This document shows positions 9,287-17,388 of a DNA stretch of 64,000 nt, in pieces (the first letter of the stretch is position 1; every line of letters begins with the position of its first letter). A program made the position numbers and the translations under genes. Below the pieces are notes generated by a model that saw only the letters and a program-made list of their open reading frames with translations, was not told the DNA's origin and did not search any database. This DNA is from an uncultured Chitinophagales bacterium (lineage in GTDB: Bacteria; Bacteroidota; Bacteroidia; Chitinophagales; JAHDHT01), in assembly GCA_938023075.1 (NCBI GenBank), contig CALHDG010000034.1:37518-101517 (forward strand), read 5' to 3'.

Positions 9287-9348
9287 AATTATTAATTCAA
9301 CTCTTATACTAACCTATTGGCAATGTATTTGGAAGGTATTTAAAAAGC

Positions 9349-9493
9349 GATGAGGTTGGAAGTTTAGCCCCGATAGGGGTGTTTGAGTGGTTATGCTGCT
9401 TGAAGCGTTTGCCCTTGTGCATTGGCGCAGCATTTGAACGGATAGCGGGAAGCCCCTTTCTAAATGGTTTCCACCGTTTCGCTGCAAAAAAAA
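9349..9493 (+). repeat. Dispersed intergenic repeat, copy A
   Basis: This is one of four related copies in the window. Shared blocks in order are GAGGTTGG, TAGCCCCGAT, GTGGTTATGCTGC, GCAGCATTTGAACGGATAGCGGGA and GTTTCGC followed by A-rich sequence. ATGCTGC and GCAGCAT are complementary and enclose a variable loop. This copy lies between convergent genes and is the most divergent of the four. Confidence 0.7.
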
Positions 9494-9560
9494 TAGTTAT
9501 TTATACGCCAAGTTAATAAGTTGTATTATAGTATAACTTGGTGTTGAGTAGGTCAATCAA

Positions 9561-10583
9561 TTACTTTACATTTCTATATTGAATATAATGCTCCCACTTA
9601 TCTAATACGGTTTGCATATCATTGGGTAGGTCAGAGTTAAAGTGCATGTCTTCATTGGTTTCAGGGTGAATAAAGCCTAGGGTTTTAGCATGTAATGCCT
9701 GTCGGGGAATGATTTTAAAACAGTTATCAATGTATTGTTTGTATTTGGTAAAAACGGTGCCTTTCACAATTTTATCACCGCCATATAGCGCATCTCCAAA
9801 CAAGGGATGTTTAATATATGAAAAATGCACTCGTATCTGATGCGTCCTTCCGGTTTCTAATTTACATTCTACTAAGGTAACGTAACCAAAACGTTTTAAA
9901 ACGGTATAATGCGTAACCGAATGTTTGCCATAATCCTCATCGGTAAACACGTGCATTTTTTTACGGTTCTTTAAATTTCTACCAATGTTGCCTTCAATAG
10001 TGCCATCTTCACTTAAATCGCCCCATACCAAAGCATAGTAGCGACGGTTGACTGTTCGATCAAAAAATTGTTTTGCCAAATGACTCATGGCATATTCGGT
10101 TTTGGCAGCTACCATTAAGCCGGTGGTTAACTTATCTAAACGGTGCACCAAACCCGGTCGACTATCAAAATCTTTATTTTGCGGTAAATTTTTAAAATGA
10201 TAAATCAATCCATTTACCAAGGTGCCTGTGTAGTTTCCATGTCCCGGATGTACCACTAAGCCTGCTTGTTTATTCACTACAATTACAGTATCATCTTCAT
10301 AAACAATATCTAAGGGGATGTCTTCGGCAATTAATTCTAAAGTTCTAGGCTCATTAGGTAATAGCACCTTTACCGTATCGCCCGGTTTAATTTTATAATT
10401 GGGTTTAACGGCTTTTTTATTTACTACAACACAACCCGCACGCGCCGCATTTTGAATTTTGTTTCTACTCGTCTTTTCAAGTTTGTTCATTAAAAACTTA
10501 TCCACACGTAATATCTCTTGTCCTTTATCTACGGTAATAGTAAAATGTTCAAACAACTGGTCTTTATCTAATGGTGTATCCAT
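9561..10583 (-). CDS. rluD: Ribosomal large subunit pseudouridine synthase, RluA/RluD family
   Basis: The enzyme isomerises uridine to pseudouridine in 23S rRNA. An N-terminal S4 RNA-binding domain (RVDKFLMNKLEKTSRNKIQNAARAGCVVVN) is followed by the RluA catalytic core, with VVNKQAGLVVHPGHGN and the catalytic-Asp motif HRLDKLTTGLMVAAK. The family tail RTHQIRVHF..HPLFGDALYGG is present. Length (about 340 aa) is normal. The ORF-track GTG start at 10589 overlaps a -7 element, so the in-frame ATG at 10583 is preferred. The RluD subfamily is likely from the S4 domain, but the exact target uridines cannot be read from sequence. Confidence 0.9.
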   Translation of the reverse strand: MDTPLDKDQLFEHFTITVDKGQEILRVDKFLMNKLEKTSRNKIQNAARAGCVVVNKKAVKPNYKIKPGDTVKVLLPNEPRTLELIAEDIPLDIVYEDDTVIVVNKQAGLVVHPGHGNYTGTLVNGLIYHFKNLPQNKDFDSRPGLVHRLDKLTTGLMVAAKTEYAMSHLAKQFFDRTVNRRYYALVWGDLSEDGTIEGNIGRNLKNRKKMHVFTDEDYGKHSVTHYTVLKRFGYVTLVECKLETGRTHQIRVHFSYIKHPLFGDALYGGDKIVKGTVFTKYKQYIDNCFKIIPRQALHAKTLGFIHPETNEDMHFNSDLPNDMQTVLDKWEHYIQYRNVK

Positions 10584-10588
10584 TGGCA

Positions 10589-10596
10589 CAAAGCTA
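10589..10596 (-). promoter_or_regulatory. -7 element TAGCTTTG directly ahead of the rluD-like ATG
   Basis: On the minus strand TAGCTTTG ends five bases before the ATG at 10583. With this spacing the transcript would have almost no 5' leader. It also argues against the GTG start given in the ORF track, which begins with the last G of the element. Confidence 0.45.
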
Positions 10597-10810
10597 CATA
10601 ACTAATGTAAGTAAAGCGAACATTAACCCATATTCCAAACAACAGCATTTATAAAGTCAGCATTTCATTACATGGTAGAATTTATGAAGAAGGAAAATAA
10701 ATCAATTACAAAATGGCTTTAGAGCCACGTATGGCATTGCCTAATGGCATTTTTAAAAAATTTTTGACAAGTTTATCTAAACGATAAAGTAGTTGACACT
10801 TTTGTATAGA

Positions 10811-10955
10811 TTTTTTTTTGAAGCGAAACATTTTAACTTTATAAAACATCTGTCCCGCTTTTCGCTCAAATGCTGCGGCTGCGCTTCAAAATCTAACGCT
10901 TCAGGCAGCATAACCACTGCAATCGGGGCTAGATTGGTCAATTTGCTCCTTCGTT
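10811..10955 (-). repeat. Dispersed intergenic repeat, copy B
   Basis: The copy is reverse-oriented. It runs on the plus strand from nine T and GAAGCGAAAC to ATCGGGGCTAGA and CTCCTT. The reverse complement shares TCTAGCCCCGATTGCAG, GGTTATGCTGCCTGAAGCG, GCAGCATTTGAGCG and GTTTCGCTTC with copies A, C and D. It sits in the 440-base gap upstream of the rluD-like gene. Confidence 0.8.
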
Positions 10956-10970
10956 AGCTGGCTATTTTTT

Positions 10971-11014
10971 GTGCGTTACAAGCGCACTTCTTGGGCAGTC
11001 TCGTTGCAAACGAG
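10971..11014. repeat. Two short hairpins behind the exosortase operon
   Basis: GTGCGTTACAAGCGCAC (10971-10987) and CTCGTTGCAAACGAG (11000-11014) are self-complementary and sit 9-50 bases past the end of the 233-aa membrane protein gene. Neither is followed by a clear U-run. They may be part of the neighbouring repeat or a weak terminator. A similar CGAGAT-GTGCA-ATCTCG hairpin occurs near 20922. Confidence 0.35.
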
Positions 11015-11022
11015 GATGAGGG

Positions 11023-11724
11023 TTATTCTTGGTAGTTTTCAATAATTAGTTTTTTATCAGTAAAGGGGAAGGTGACTAAACCCCATATAATAATACCAAC
11101 CGATAAGGTAACTCCCATAAACATTAAAATAGTATTAAATAGTGTGACAATGTACTTAGCAGTGTCGCCTAAGGTGCCCACTTCTAACCAACCATGCCGG
11201 TTTACTTCGGTTACAAAACGTATCCAAAAACGGAATAATATAAAGAGGTTAAATAAAGCCAAACCGACCAATAACATTACAGCTTTTTTGCCCCAAGCCT
11301 TTGGGCTTTTCCAATTGATTGGGGTGGCTAAAATTAAAGCCATTAAAAATATCATAGGTATTACAGCATATTGCCATGTGTTGACATAAAATTCGGCATG
11401 ACCAACGTTAACACTTCTCAATTTACGGCGTTTAGCGTCCGCAACAGCATTATCAATTTGCTGTTGATTCATCATTTTGATCAACACATCATCATCATAT
11501 TTTTTAAATGGATGACGTTGATAGGTACTGGTATTACTTTTGGCTTCTAAAAATTCGACTTTACCATGGTTGCCGTAATCTTTGTATAACGATTGATTTA
11601 TGCTAATAAAAGTTTTATAGTAACTCCTATCTAAACCGGTTGTTGGTAAAAACCAAGTTAAAAAAATATAGAAGATGAAAAATAGAGCAACTGATATAAT
11701 TAAATTTTTGGTATTTAAGATCAT
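11023..11724 (-). CDS. Membrane protein partnered with exosortase
   Basis: The protein has 233 aa with about four transmembrane segments: residues 7-25, then three between about 115 and 225. A soluble loop of about 90 residues (KVEFLEAKSNTSTYQRHPFKKYDD..) follows the first. I recognise no domain. It begins 15 bases after the exosortase-like gene, on the same strand, so the two are almost certainly cotranscribed. A role in substrate handling, partner binding or surface-polymer attachment is inferred only from this pairing. Confidence 0.65.
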   Translation of the reverse strand: MILNTKNLIISVALFFIFYIFLTWFLPTTGLDRSYYKTFISINQSLYKDYGNHGKVEFLEAKSNTSTYQRHPFKKYDDDVLIKMMNQQQIDNAVADAKRRKLRSVNVGHAEFYVNTWQYAVIPMIFLMALILATPINWKSPKAWGKKAVMLLVGLALFNLFILFRFWIRFVTEVNRHGWLEVGTLGDTAKYIVTLFNTILMFMGVTLSVGIIIWGLVTFPFTDKKLIIENYQE

Positions 11725-11739
11725 TTATTGAACCCTCCT

Positions 11740-12378
11740 TTATTGTTGTGCTTTTGCTTTTTGTAAACTATTTATCCATACGGCTAACAAAATTAAGGCA
11801 CAGATAATTACCACCGCTTGCCAAAATTCTTCGTGAAAAAACTCAAAATAATTTGGCATATACACACCAGAAATATATAAATGGACTACTCTAATAATGT
11901 TTAATACAAACAATGAACCGATGCCAAACAACAAGCCTTTAAATTTATTTACTAACGGCGCAGTGTAGGCAATTACGCCTGAGCCAAATATCGCCATAGC
12001 CTCTAAACCATCGCAACCGGTTTTTACATTTAAGGTCATCGCATCTGAGGAGATTTGATAACCTTTTGTTACCGTTCCCCAACCAAAAATATTTAAGATG
12101 ATACTGGCAATTTTAGCATCAAGTTGAGTAATAAATGCCACAAAATATTCGTGAAACCAATTGGTTGTCCATAAAAAGAGATAGAAGGCACCGATTAATA
12201 GGGCAAATGTTAACACAAAACGCGTTACCTGTGAAAGGCTTTTCCATCTTTTGATAGGATTAAAGCCCCCACCTTCACCACTACTTGTTGAATTTTTTCT
12301 GGTTTCTGGAGCAGCAGCCTGTTGTGATTGCTCCTTTTGGGCTTTAGCTTGATTCTTTTTTCTTGATTTTTTCCCCAT
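11740..12378 (-). CDS. Exosortase/archaeosortase-family transpeptidase, XrtH-like
   Basis: This is a polytopic membrane cysteine protease-transpeptidase family that cleaves C-terminal sorting tails and transfers the protein to a surface anchor. After a Lys/Gln-rich cytoplasmic N-terminus there are several membrane segments. The invariant catalytic set is present: Cys122 in NVKTGCDGLEAM, Arg163 in LNIIRVVHLY and His182 in FEFFHEEFWQ. The spacing and the WQAVVIICALILLAVW end resemble exosortase H more than the long EpsH type. The adjacent 233-aa protein is the likely partner. No protein in the window shows a matching short motif, TM and Arg-rich sorting tail. Confidence 0.8.
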   Translation of the reverse strand: MGKKSRKKNQAKAQKEQSQQAAAPETRKNSTSSGEGGGFNPIKRWKSLSQVTRFVLTFALLIGAFYLFLWTTNWFHEYFVAFITQLDAKIASIILNIFGWGTVTKGYQISSDAMTLNVKTGCDGLEAMAIFGSGVIAYTAPLVNKFKGLLFGIGSLFVLNIIRVVHLYISGVYMPNYFEFFHEEFWQAVVIICALILLAVWINSLQKAKAQQ

Positions 12379-12568
12379 AGCGTGGAATAACTAATTGTAT
12401 TATGGTTTGATGACAAATTTGCCTAAAAAATGGCAGTTTTTAAAACTTTTGCGAAATAATAAGTTTGAAGATGTCGAAAAATACAACTTATACACTTGAC
12501 TTTTGAAACTATTATGTAAATAGCTAAAGGCAAGTTCACTCGGAATATGAACAAGTTTTTAAACCCGG

Positions 12569-12702
12569 GCGAGGTTGGCAAACTAGCCCCGATGGTAGCG
12601 GTTATGCTGCCTGAAGCGTTGGCATTGAAGCCAAGCAGCAGCATTTGAGTGGACAGCGGGCAGCCCATTTGAAAACACGGCAAGGGTTTCGCTTCTAAAA
12701 AA
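12569..12702 (+). repeat. Dispersed intergenic repeat, copy C
   Basis: GAGGTTGGCAAACTAGCCCC, GCGGTTATGCTGCCTGAAGCG, GCAGCATTTGAGTGGACAGC and GTTTCGCTTC align with copies A, B and D. It lies in the 370-base gap between the exosortase-like gene and the HHH protein. The ORF-track entry 12423..12683 is merely an open frame through this repeat. Confidence 0.8.
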
Positions 12703-12748
12703 TTTAAATGTGCTTATTCTGGGTAAAAAATTCGTCTATAATTTACTT

Positions 12749-14470
12749 CTATTTTTTTGCCAGGTTTTTAGCTTGCCCTACCCAATTGTCTCGCTTAATT
12801 CTGCCAGGAAAAAATTCAATAGCGTCATTCACTTTATCAATATCATCTCCTGATAAATTAGCGACCTGCCCGAAATTGTAAATGCCCAATGCATTCAGCT
12901 TTTTCTCTACAAACTCGCCAATGCCTTTTATTTGCTTTAAGTCATCCTTTTTTGTTGGATCTCCCTTACCTATTTTGGTAAAGTTGATGTTGGCAGCTTT
13001 GCTTTTAATTCTTTCCATAATGTCGTGAGAAGAATCGACCGGCGTACTTTTTTGTTTTTGTATGTCGGCTGCTTGTTTGGCTTTTAATTCGGCTGCCTTT
13101 TTCAATTCTGCTTCTTGCTTGGCTCTTAATTCTTGGGCGGCTTTGGCTTGCGCAGTTTGCTTGGCTTTTTCTTCAGCTAATCGTTTTGCTTCGGTTTCTT
13201 GCTTGGCTTTTTCTTCGGTTATTTTTTTGGCTTCTGCTGCTTTTTTAGCTTCCTGTTGGGCTTTTTCTTCCGCTAATCGTTTTGCTTCGGCTTCTTGTTT
13301 GGCTTTTTCTTCGCCTATTTTTTTGGCTTCCGCAGCTTTGCGCTCTGCCGCTAATTTTTCTTTTTCTGCAGCTTCTTTTGCTTGTGCTTCTTTTAATTGT
13401 TGGGTTGCTTTTTCGTTCCGGTTTTCAATTTGTTTTGCCAGCGTGTTTAGCTTATCTTCTAATATCGTTTTCTCTTTCGTACAATCTGCCAACAAAGCCG
13501 TTTTGTTTTTTAACTCCGCCTCAAAAGTATCTTTTTTTGCTGTCGAAACTAAACTTTGTATTTCGGCAGAGAGTTTGTTGTTTTTAATTTCAACTTGTTC
13601 AAATTTAGCGGCTAAATCAGTGTACTGAACCTTAAAATCTCCATTGCTTTTCAATTTGGTCTGTAAAGTACTCCTTCGTGTATTGGCTTCTTCTAATTGC
13701 TTGATAATTTTACCATTGTATACTTCTAATTCTTGAATGCGCTTTAATAAATCTTGTCCGGTTATGCGCGCTTCGGTTAACGATTGGGTATATTTTTCAG
13801 CCTCGCTCTTATTCACTACTATGGTTTCGGCAGGCTTTTCTACAACTGTTTTTACTTCAACCGGTTTGTTTTCTAGTTCAATTACTTTATTTTTTAAAGA
13901 TAAATTTTCGTCTTCTAATTTTTCATTACTGCTTAACAATCGATCGACTAAATTATTGGTAGCTTTCAGCTTCTCTTCTATGCTAATGGACTGCACTTCT
14001 GCCAATCCAACTTCTTCACCAATGGGTTGCTTGGTGCTAAATACATCTCTAATTTTATCAATCCATCTTTTGTTCGTAATCGCTTCACCATCAACTTCTC
14101 CTTCGGTTAATACAAGTGCTTCTGCTGATTCTTCTGCCATAACGGCTCCATCATTTTTATTATTCGCCAGTTTTAATTTAAGGCTTTCCACTTCATCGCT
14201 CAGGCTTCTTATCTTATTGTTAAAAATGGCTTCTTCTTCTTCTCTTGATGAAAGTAAATTTAAATTATTTTTATAATTAGTATTTAACCGTTTATACTCT
14301 GCATCTTTTTCAGCCAATAAATTTCGTAAGCTACGTACTTTAAACGATCGCAATATCCATCCGATGATAAAGCTCAGTAAGCTTGCTACGCCCAACAAAA
14401 TTAAAATTTCACTCCAGTCTTGCTTAGTCAATTCGCTAAATGAACCCCAAAATTCTTGAATTATTTCCAT
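12749..14470 (-). CDS. Membrane-anchored long coiled-coil protein with C-terminal HHH domain
   Basis: The protein has 573 aa. One transmembrane helix lies near residues 22-40. Extended coiled coils follow, including a low-complexity stretch (about 350-470) of repeated AEEKAKQEAEAKRLAEEKA-type units. The C-terminal domain of about 65 residues (LKQIKGIGEFVEKKLNALGI..FFPGRIKRDNWVGQAKNL) is a helix-hairpin-helix fold. The same module occurs in the HHH protein at 43.1-44.3 kb. It starts 23 bases after the OmpA-like gene, so it is an operon partner. It may link the envelope to nucleic acid or another protein; no enzymatic motif is visible. Confidence 0.75.
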   Translation of the reverse strand: MEIIQEFWGSFSELTKQDWSEILILLGVASLLSFIIGWILRSFKVRSLRNLLAEKDAEYKRLNTNYKNNLNLLSSREEEEAIFNNKIRSLSDEVESLKLKLANNKNDGAVMAEESAEALVLTEGEVDGEAITNKRWIDKIRDVFSTKQPIGEEVGLAEVQSISIEEKLKATNNLVDRLLSSNEKLEDENLSLKNKVIELENKPVEVKTVVEKPAETIVVNKSEAEKYTQSLTEARITGQDLLKRIQELEVYNGKIIKQLEEANTRRSTLQTKLKSNGDFKVQYTDLAAKFEQVEIKNNKLSAEIQSLVSTAKKDTFEAELKNKTALLADCTKEKTILEDKLNTLAKQIENRNEKATQQLKEAQAKEAAEKEKLAAERKAAEAKKIGEEKAKQEAEAKRLAEEKAQQEAKKAAEAKKITEEKAKQETEAKRLAEEKAKQTAQAKAAQELRAKQEAELKKAAELKAKQAADIQKQKSTPVDSSHDIMERIKSKAANINFTKIGKGDPTKKDDLKQIKGIGEFVEKKLNALGIYNFGQVANLSGDDIDKVNDAIEFFPGRIKRDNWVGQAKNLAKK

Positions 14471-14493
14471 TATATTTAGTCTGTATTTTTTTA

Positions 14494-15462
14494 TTAAAAT
14501 GATATGTCTACCCGGCGATTTCTCTTTCTGCCTTCGGTGGTATTATTATCAGCAATAGGTTTGTCGGGTCCTTCTGAACTTGCCCTTACCTGATTTTGGT
14601 TAATGCCATTTCCGGTAAGATACTCTTTTACATAAATAGCCCGCTTTAAACCCAACTCTTTATTTTTTATAGGACTACCAATATTATCCGTATGTCCAAT
14701 TACTCTTATTTTTTTGCCGGGGTTGGCTTTTAAGTATACTTTTAAGTTTTCAACGTACTGCTTCAAATCAGCCGTTTTGATGATTTTACTGCTGTTGGTT
14801 TGAAAATAAACCGTTTTTGGCGCCGCTTTAATTTGATCTTCAATGTCTTTTAATGCCACTTCTTTTTCTTTAACGGCAGGTTTAGGCAACTCCGTGATCT
14901 TCGCAGCAATTACGCCGGTCAATTTATCTTCAAAAGTAGCTAAAGCACGATTTGATAACTGACCTTTTGTAAGAACTTGCGCTTCTTTTACCCCTACCTT
15001 TAATAACTGCAATTTCGTATTTTCTGCCCTTGCCACACCCAAATTATCATAAGATGACGGTTTGTCATCAGCAGCCGTATACAAACCGGTTACTTCAATG
15101 GCTTTGTTGGGGTTTTTGTCTAAATACGTTTTAATTTCTTGAAATTGATTTCTTAAAGCCTCTGGAACAACCGGAAAAGCTGCATTTCTTCCACTCTGAT
15201 TAAAGTAAAAATTTTCACCTGATTTGTTGATAAAAGGCATCCCCGCAATACTAAATGGAACCGAATTTTTAGGTGCAGGTTTAACCGGCTTGGGTTCCAC
15301 TATTTTTTTGGGTGCTTTGGGTACCGGTTTTTCTTTAACGACTACCGTTTGTTCGGCACATTTATTTTTAATTTTACAAACATACCAATAGCCAGAGACG
15401 GCATACCACAAACCCAATAAAAGCAATAGCAAAAAAAGAAAACCACGCATAACCTTAAACAA
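14494..15462 (-). CDS. OmpA-like peptidoglycan-associated protein with N-terminal membrane anchor
   Basis: An N-terminal membrane segment (residues 5-24) and a Pro/Lys-rich linker lead to two OmpA-like regions. The first, degenerate one (YFNQSGRNAAFPVVPEAL..GVARAENTKLQLLKVGV) lies at about 85-185. A canonical one at about 215-322 has IRVIGHTDNIGSPIKNKELGLKRAIYVKEYLTGNGI and RKRNRRVDISF. The canonical domain should bind peptidoglycan diaminopimelate noncovalently. It leads a two-gene operon with the coiled-coil/HHH protein and is divergent from the TIR operon. Confidence 0.85.
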   Translation of the reverse strand: MFKVMRGFLFLLLLLLGLWYAVSGYWYVCKIKNKCAEQTVVVKEKPVPKAPKKIVEPKPVKPAPKNSVPFSIAGMPFINKSGENFYFNQSGRNAAFPVVPEALRNQFQEIKTYLDKNPNKAIEVTGLYTAADDKPSSYDNLGVARAENTKLQLLKVGVKEAQVLTKGQLSNRALATFEDKLTGVIAAKITELPKPAVKEKEVALKDIEDQIKAAPKTVYFQTNSSKIIKTADLKQYVENLKVYLKANPGKKIRVIGHTDNIGSPIKNKELGLKRAIYVKEYLTGNGINQNQVRASSEGPDKPIADNNTTEGRKRNRRVDISF

Positions 15463-15831
15463 TTAAAAATAGCTTGAAATGAAAATCAACCAAGTGCATT
15501 AATAACGATCTTTTGACTAATGCCAAAACATCAAGTCACTAAAAACACGGCGAAGTTACGGGAGTTTGCTTGAATTACCAATTGTGGGGGAACTTGCTTA
15601 TGAAAGCCATAAAATCCCTCAATTTCATGAGATGGTGAAATAATTTCCAATCCAATATCCATTAAAGGTAGTTTTCGGCTGATGAACTGCACCATTAAAA
15701 TGATGAACCGTTTGAATAACTACAACATATGTGTTATTTTGGGATGGTTAAATTGTGCTAAACGACCATAATGTTAACCATCAAAGTCCTTTCATAATCG
15801 GAAAGACGACCACGAACAAAAACGAAATACC
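15463..15831. other. Divergent intergenic region between the OmpA-like and TIR operons
   Basis: No ORF of coding character is present. GCTAAACGACCATAATGTTAA at 15757-15777 is the reverse complement, with one base gap, of sequence at 4921-4940, so it is a short dispersed repeat. A TTTG..TTATTTTG pair around 15712-15741 could be a weak promoter for the TIR operon, but it deviates from consensus. Confidence 0.4.
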
Positions 15832-16557
15832 GTGAAAATATTTATTTCATACGCCCACGAAGATGAGTACTACAAAGATGAATTGCTTAAAAGGCTGAAA
15901 CCTTTTGAGAGTAAAGGGAAGATTAAATGTTGGCATGATAAATTAATTGATCCTGGAGAAAATAGAATAAATTGTATCATTAAGGCAATTAACGATTGTG
16001 AACTAATCCTGTTTTTAGTTAGTCCTGACTTTTTAAGTTCTGACCATATTGAAAACATAGAAAAAAAGATTGCTCTTGAAAGAAATAATGAAGGAGAAGT
16101 GCGCATTATACCTGTAATTTTGCGGCATTGTACTTTAACTGATTCGGGGTTAAGCAAATTTCAAGCTTTGCCAAAAAATGGAAAAGTCTTGTCTACATTG
16201 GAATCTTTGGACGAGGGATTATTCAATATTGTTGAAGAAATCGCCAAACTTGTCAAAATAAATAATAAAAAAGCTATTGAAAAAAATCAAAAAATATGGG
16301 CATCAGGATTAAGATATGCACTACTTAAGCATCCTATCGCTGTAAAAAATAATGCTACAGCCATATATCAACATTTTGGCTGGTTAATAGAAATCTTTTT
16401 ACAAAAAATGAGCACTGATGTTGGCATGGATAAAACGCTTCGTCGACTATCATTTATGGCAGAAGTTTTTCAAAGCAGCATGCGCTATTTATGCTACATA
16501 CAAATTGCCCAAATATTAAAAAATAAAAAACAAACAGAAATACTTAACTCCAATTAA
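15832..16557 (+). CDS. TIR-domain protein, first gene of a TIR/STAND/LRR operon
   Basis: Residues 1-140 are a TIR_2-type domain: KIFISYAHEDE, KCWHDKLIDPGE, LILFLVSPDFLSSD, then IENIEKKIALER with the probable catalytic Glu77, and IIPVIL..FQALPKNGK. Such domains commonly cleave NAD or make cyclic ADP-ribose-type signals. Residues 150-235 are helical (HFGWLIEIFLQKMS.., RRLSFMAEVFQSSMRYLCYIQIAQIL) and match nothing I can name. The start is GTG at 15832. The TAA at 16555 is followed in the same frame by another 266 open codons, so this may be half of a longer protein. It is probably an anti-phage or cell-suicide effector. Confidence 0.8.
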   Translation: MKIFISYAHEDEYYKDELLKRLKPFESKGKIKCWHDKLIDPGENRINCIIKAINDCELILFLVSPDFLSSDHIENIEKKIALERNNEGEVRIIPVILRHCTLTDSGLSKFQALPKNGKVLSTLESLDEGLFNIVEEIAKLVKINNKKAIEKNQKIWASGLRYALLKHPIAVKNNATAIYQHFGWLIEIFLQKMSTDVGMDKTLRRLSFMAEVFQSSMRYLCYIQIAQILKNKKQTEILNSN

Positions 16558-17355
16558 AATTTTTTTGAGTTAAGCAAAACAGATTTAGCTGCTTTTAATT
16601 GGCTTGATTTTTTGAAGAATAATGATTTAATCAAACGTGATGAAAATTTTGTGTCCGAAATATCCAATCTCGTAAACAAACTCAAACAACCAGGTAGCGA
16701 CTTATATCGTTCGGCTTCCTTTTTAAAAGAAAAACGTTTACAACTATTAAATGGCGAACTTCCCGAAGATGAACAATTCAATCAATTATTAGAAGAATAT
16801 TTGAAAGAATTGGGTTGTTGGTTAAAAGAAATTAGTTTTTTGGCAAATTACCGTTTAGCATCAATTAAAGGAATCGATCTGGACTATTGGCTCGGGTCGG
16901 CTAAAAATTTTGTACATACCTATGGTGAATTACACGGTGTTTACAATCAACATAATAGCGAACAAAAAGACTTAATGACTCAATCTATTAAGGATGTTTT
17001 TACTTACAGTAGAAGTGTGTTGTTCTTTAAAGGTAATAATATTGCTGATTGCTTGAATCAAATTAAAGGTAACACTGAGGATGAAAATAAGCATTTCCTG
17101 TCTTTATCTCCTTTAATTATTGACCATAGTGTACTTGTTGAAAAAGAAGAAACAAAGAAGCAAACTCCAGAGATCTACTATTATACTGGTTATGAAAGTA
17201 ATACCTATCATTTTAGCTATTATAAAAATGAATTAGTTTATAAAACTTGTGGAGAACTCAGTTCAAACAAAAGTATAGTAGTAAAAAAACAAAATGATAA
17301 CCTACCTAAATTTGATGAGTTATTTGCCCAATTAGAACAAATTAGAACAAATTAG
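16558..17355 (+). CDS. Helical protein in frame with the TIR gene behind a single stop codon
   Basis: The ORF track begins at TTG 16612, but the frame is open back to the TIR stop. The upstream codons (NFFELSKTDLAAFNWLDFL) look like natural amphipathic sequence leading into KNNDLIKRDENF, and no ATG or GTG exists there. It is either the second half of a TIR protein split by one nonsense codon, or a separate gene using TTG. The body is mainly helical, then beta-rich near the end (PEIYYYTGYESNTYHFSYYKNELVY). No domain recognised. It ends in a 10-bp tandem repeat, 33 bases before the NTPase gene. Confidence 0.6.
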   Translation, partial: NFFELSKTDLAAFNWLDFLKNNDLIKRDENFVSEISNLVNKLKQPGSDLYRSASFLKEKRLQLLNGELPEDEQFNQLLEEYLKELGCWLKEISFLANYRLASIKGIDLDYWLGSAKNFVHTYGELHGVYNQHNSEQKDLMTQSIKDVFTYSRSVLFFKGNNIADCLNQIKGNTEDENKHFLSLSPLIIDHSVLVEKEETKKQTPEIYYYTGYESNTYHFSYYKNELVYKTCGELSSNKSIVVKKQNDNLPKFDELFAQLEQIRTN

Positions 17356-17360
17356 AACAA
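17331..17360 (+). repeat. 10-bp tandem repeat, three copies, at a gene end
   Basis: ATTAGAACAA occurs three times in tandem and spans the stop codon of the preceding gene. The unit is not a multiple of three. Losing one copy would replace the TAG with a short extension (NYTTK then stop). It could vary by slippage. Confidence 0.75.
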
Positions 17361-17388
17361 ATTATACGACCAAATAAAGTAGTTTACT

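Noticed and set aside
10589-10589. GTG start of the pseudouridine synthase in the ORF track
   Set aside because: The G is the last base of the TAGCTTTG promoter element; ATG 10583 is in frame and better placed.
12423-12683. 86-aa minus-strand ORF between the HHH and exosortase genes
   Set aside because: It lies entirely over dispersed repeat C and its translation has no coding character.
13062-13628. 188-aa plus-strand ORF and its neighbours inside the coiled-coil gene
   Set aside because: It is antisense to the repetitive Ala/Glu/Lys coding region and rich in Ser/Phe/Ala as expected of a mirror frame.
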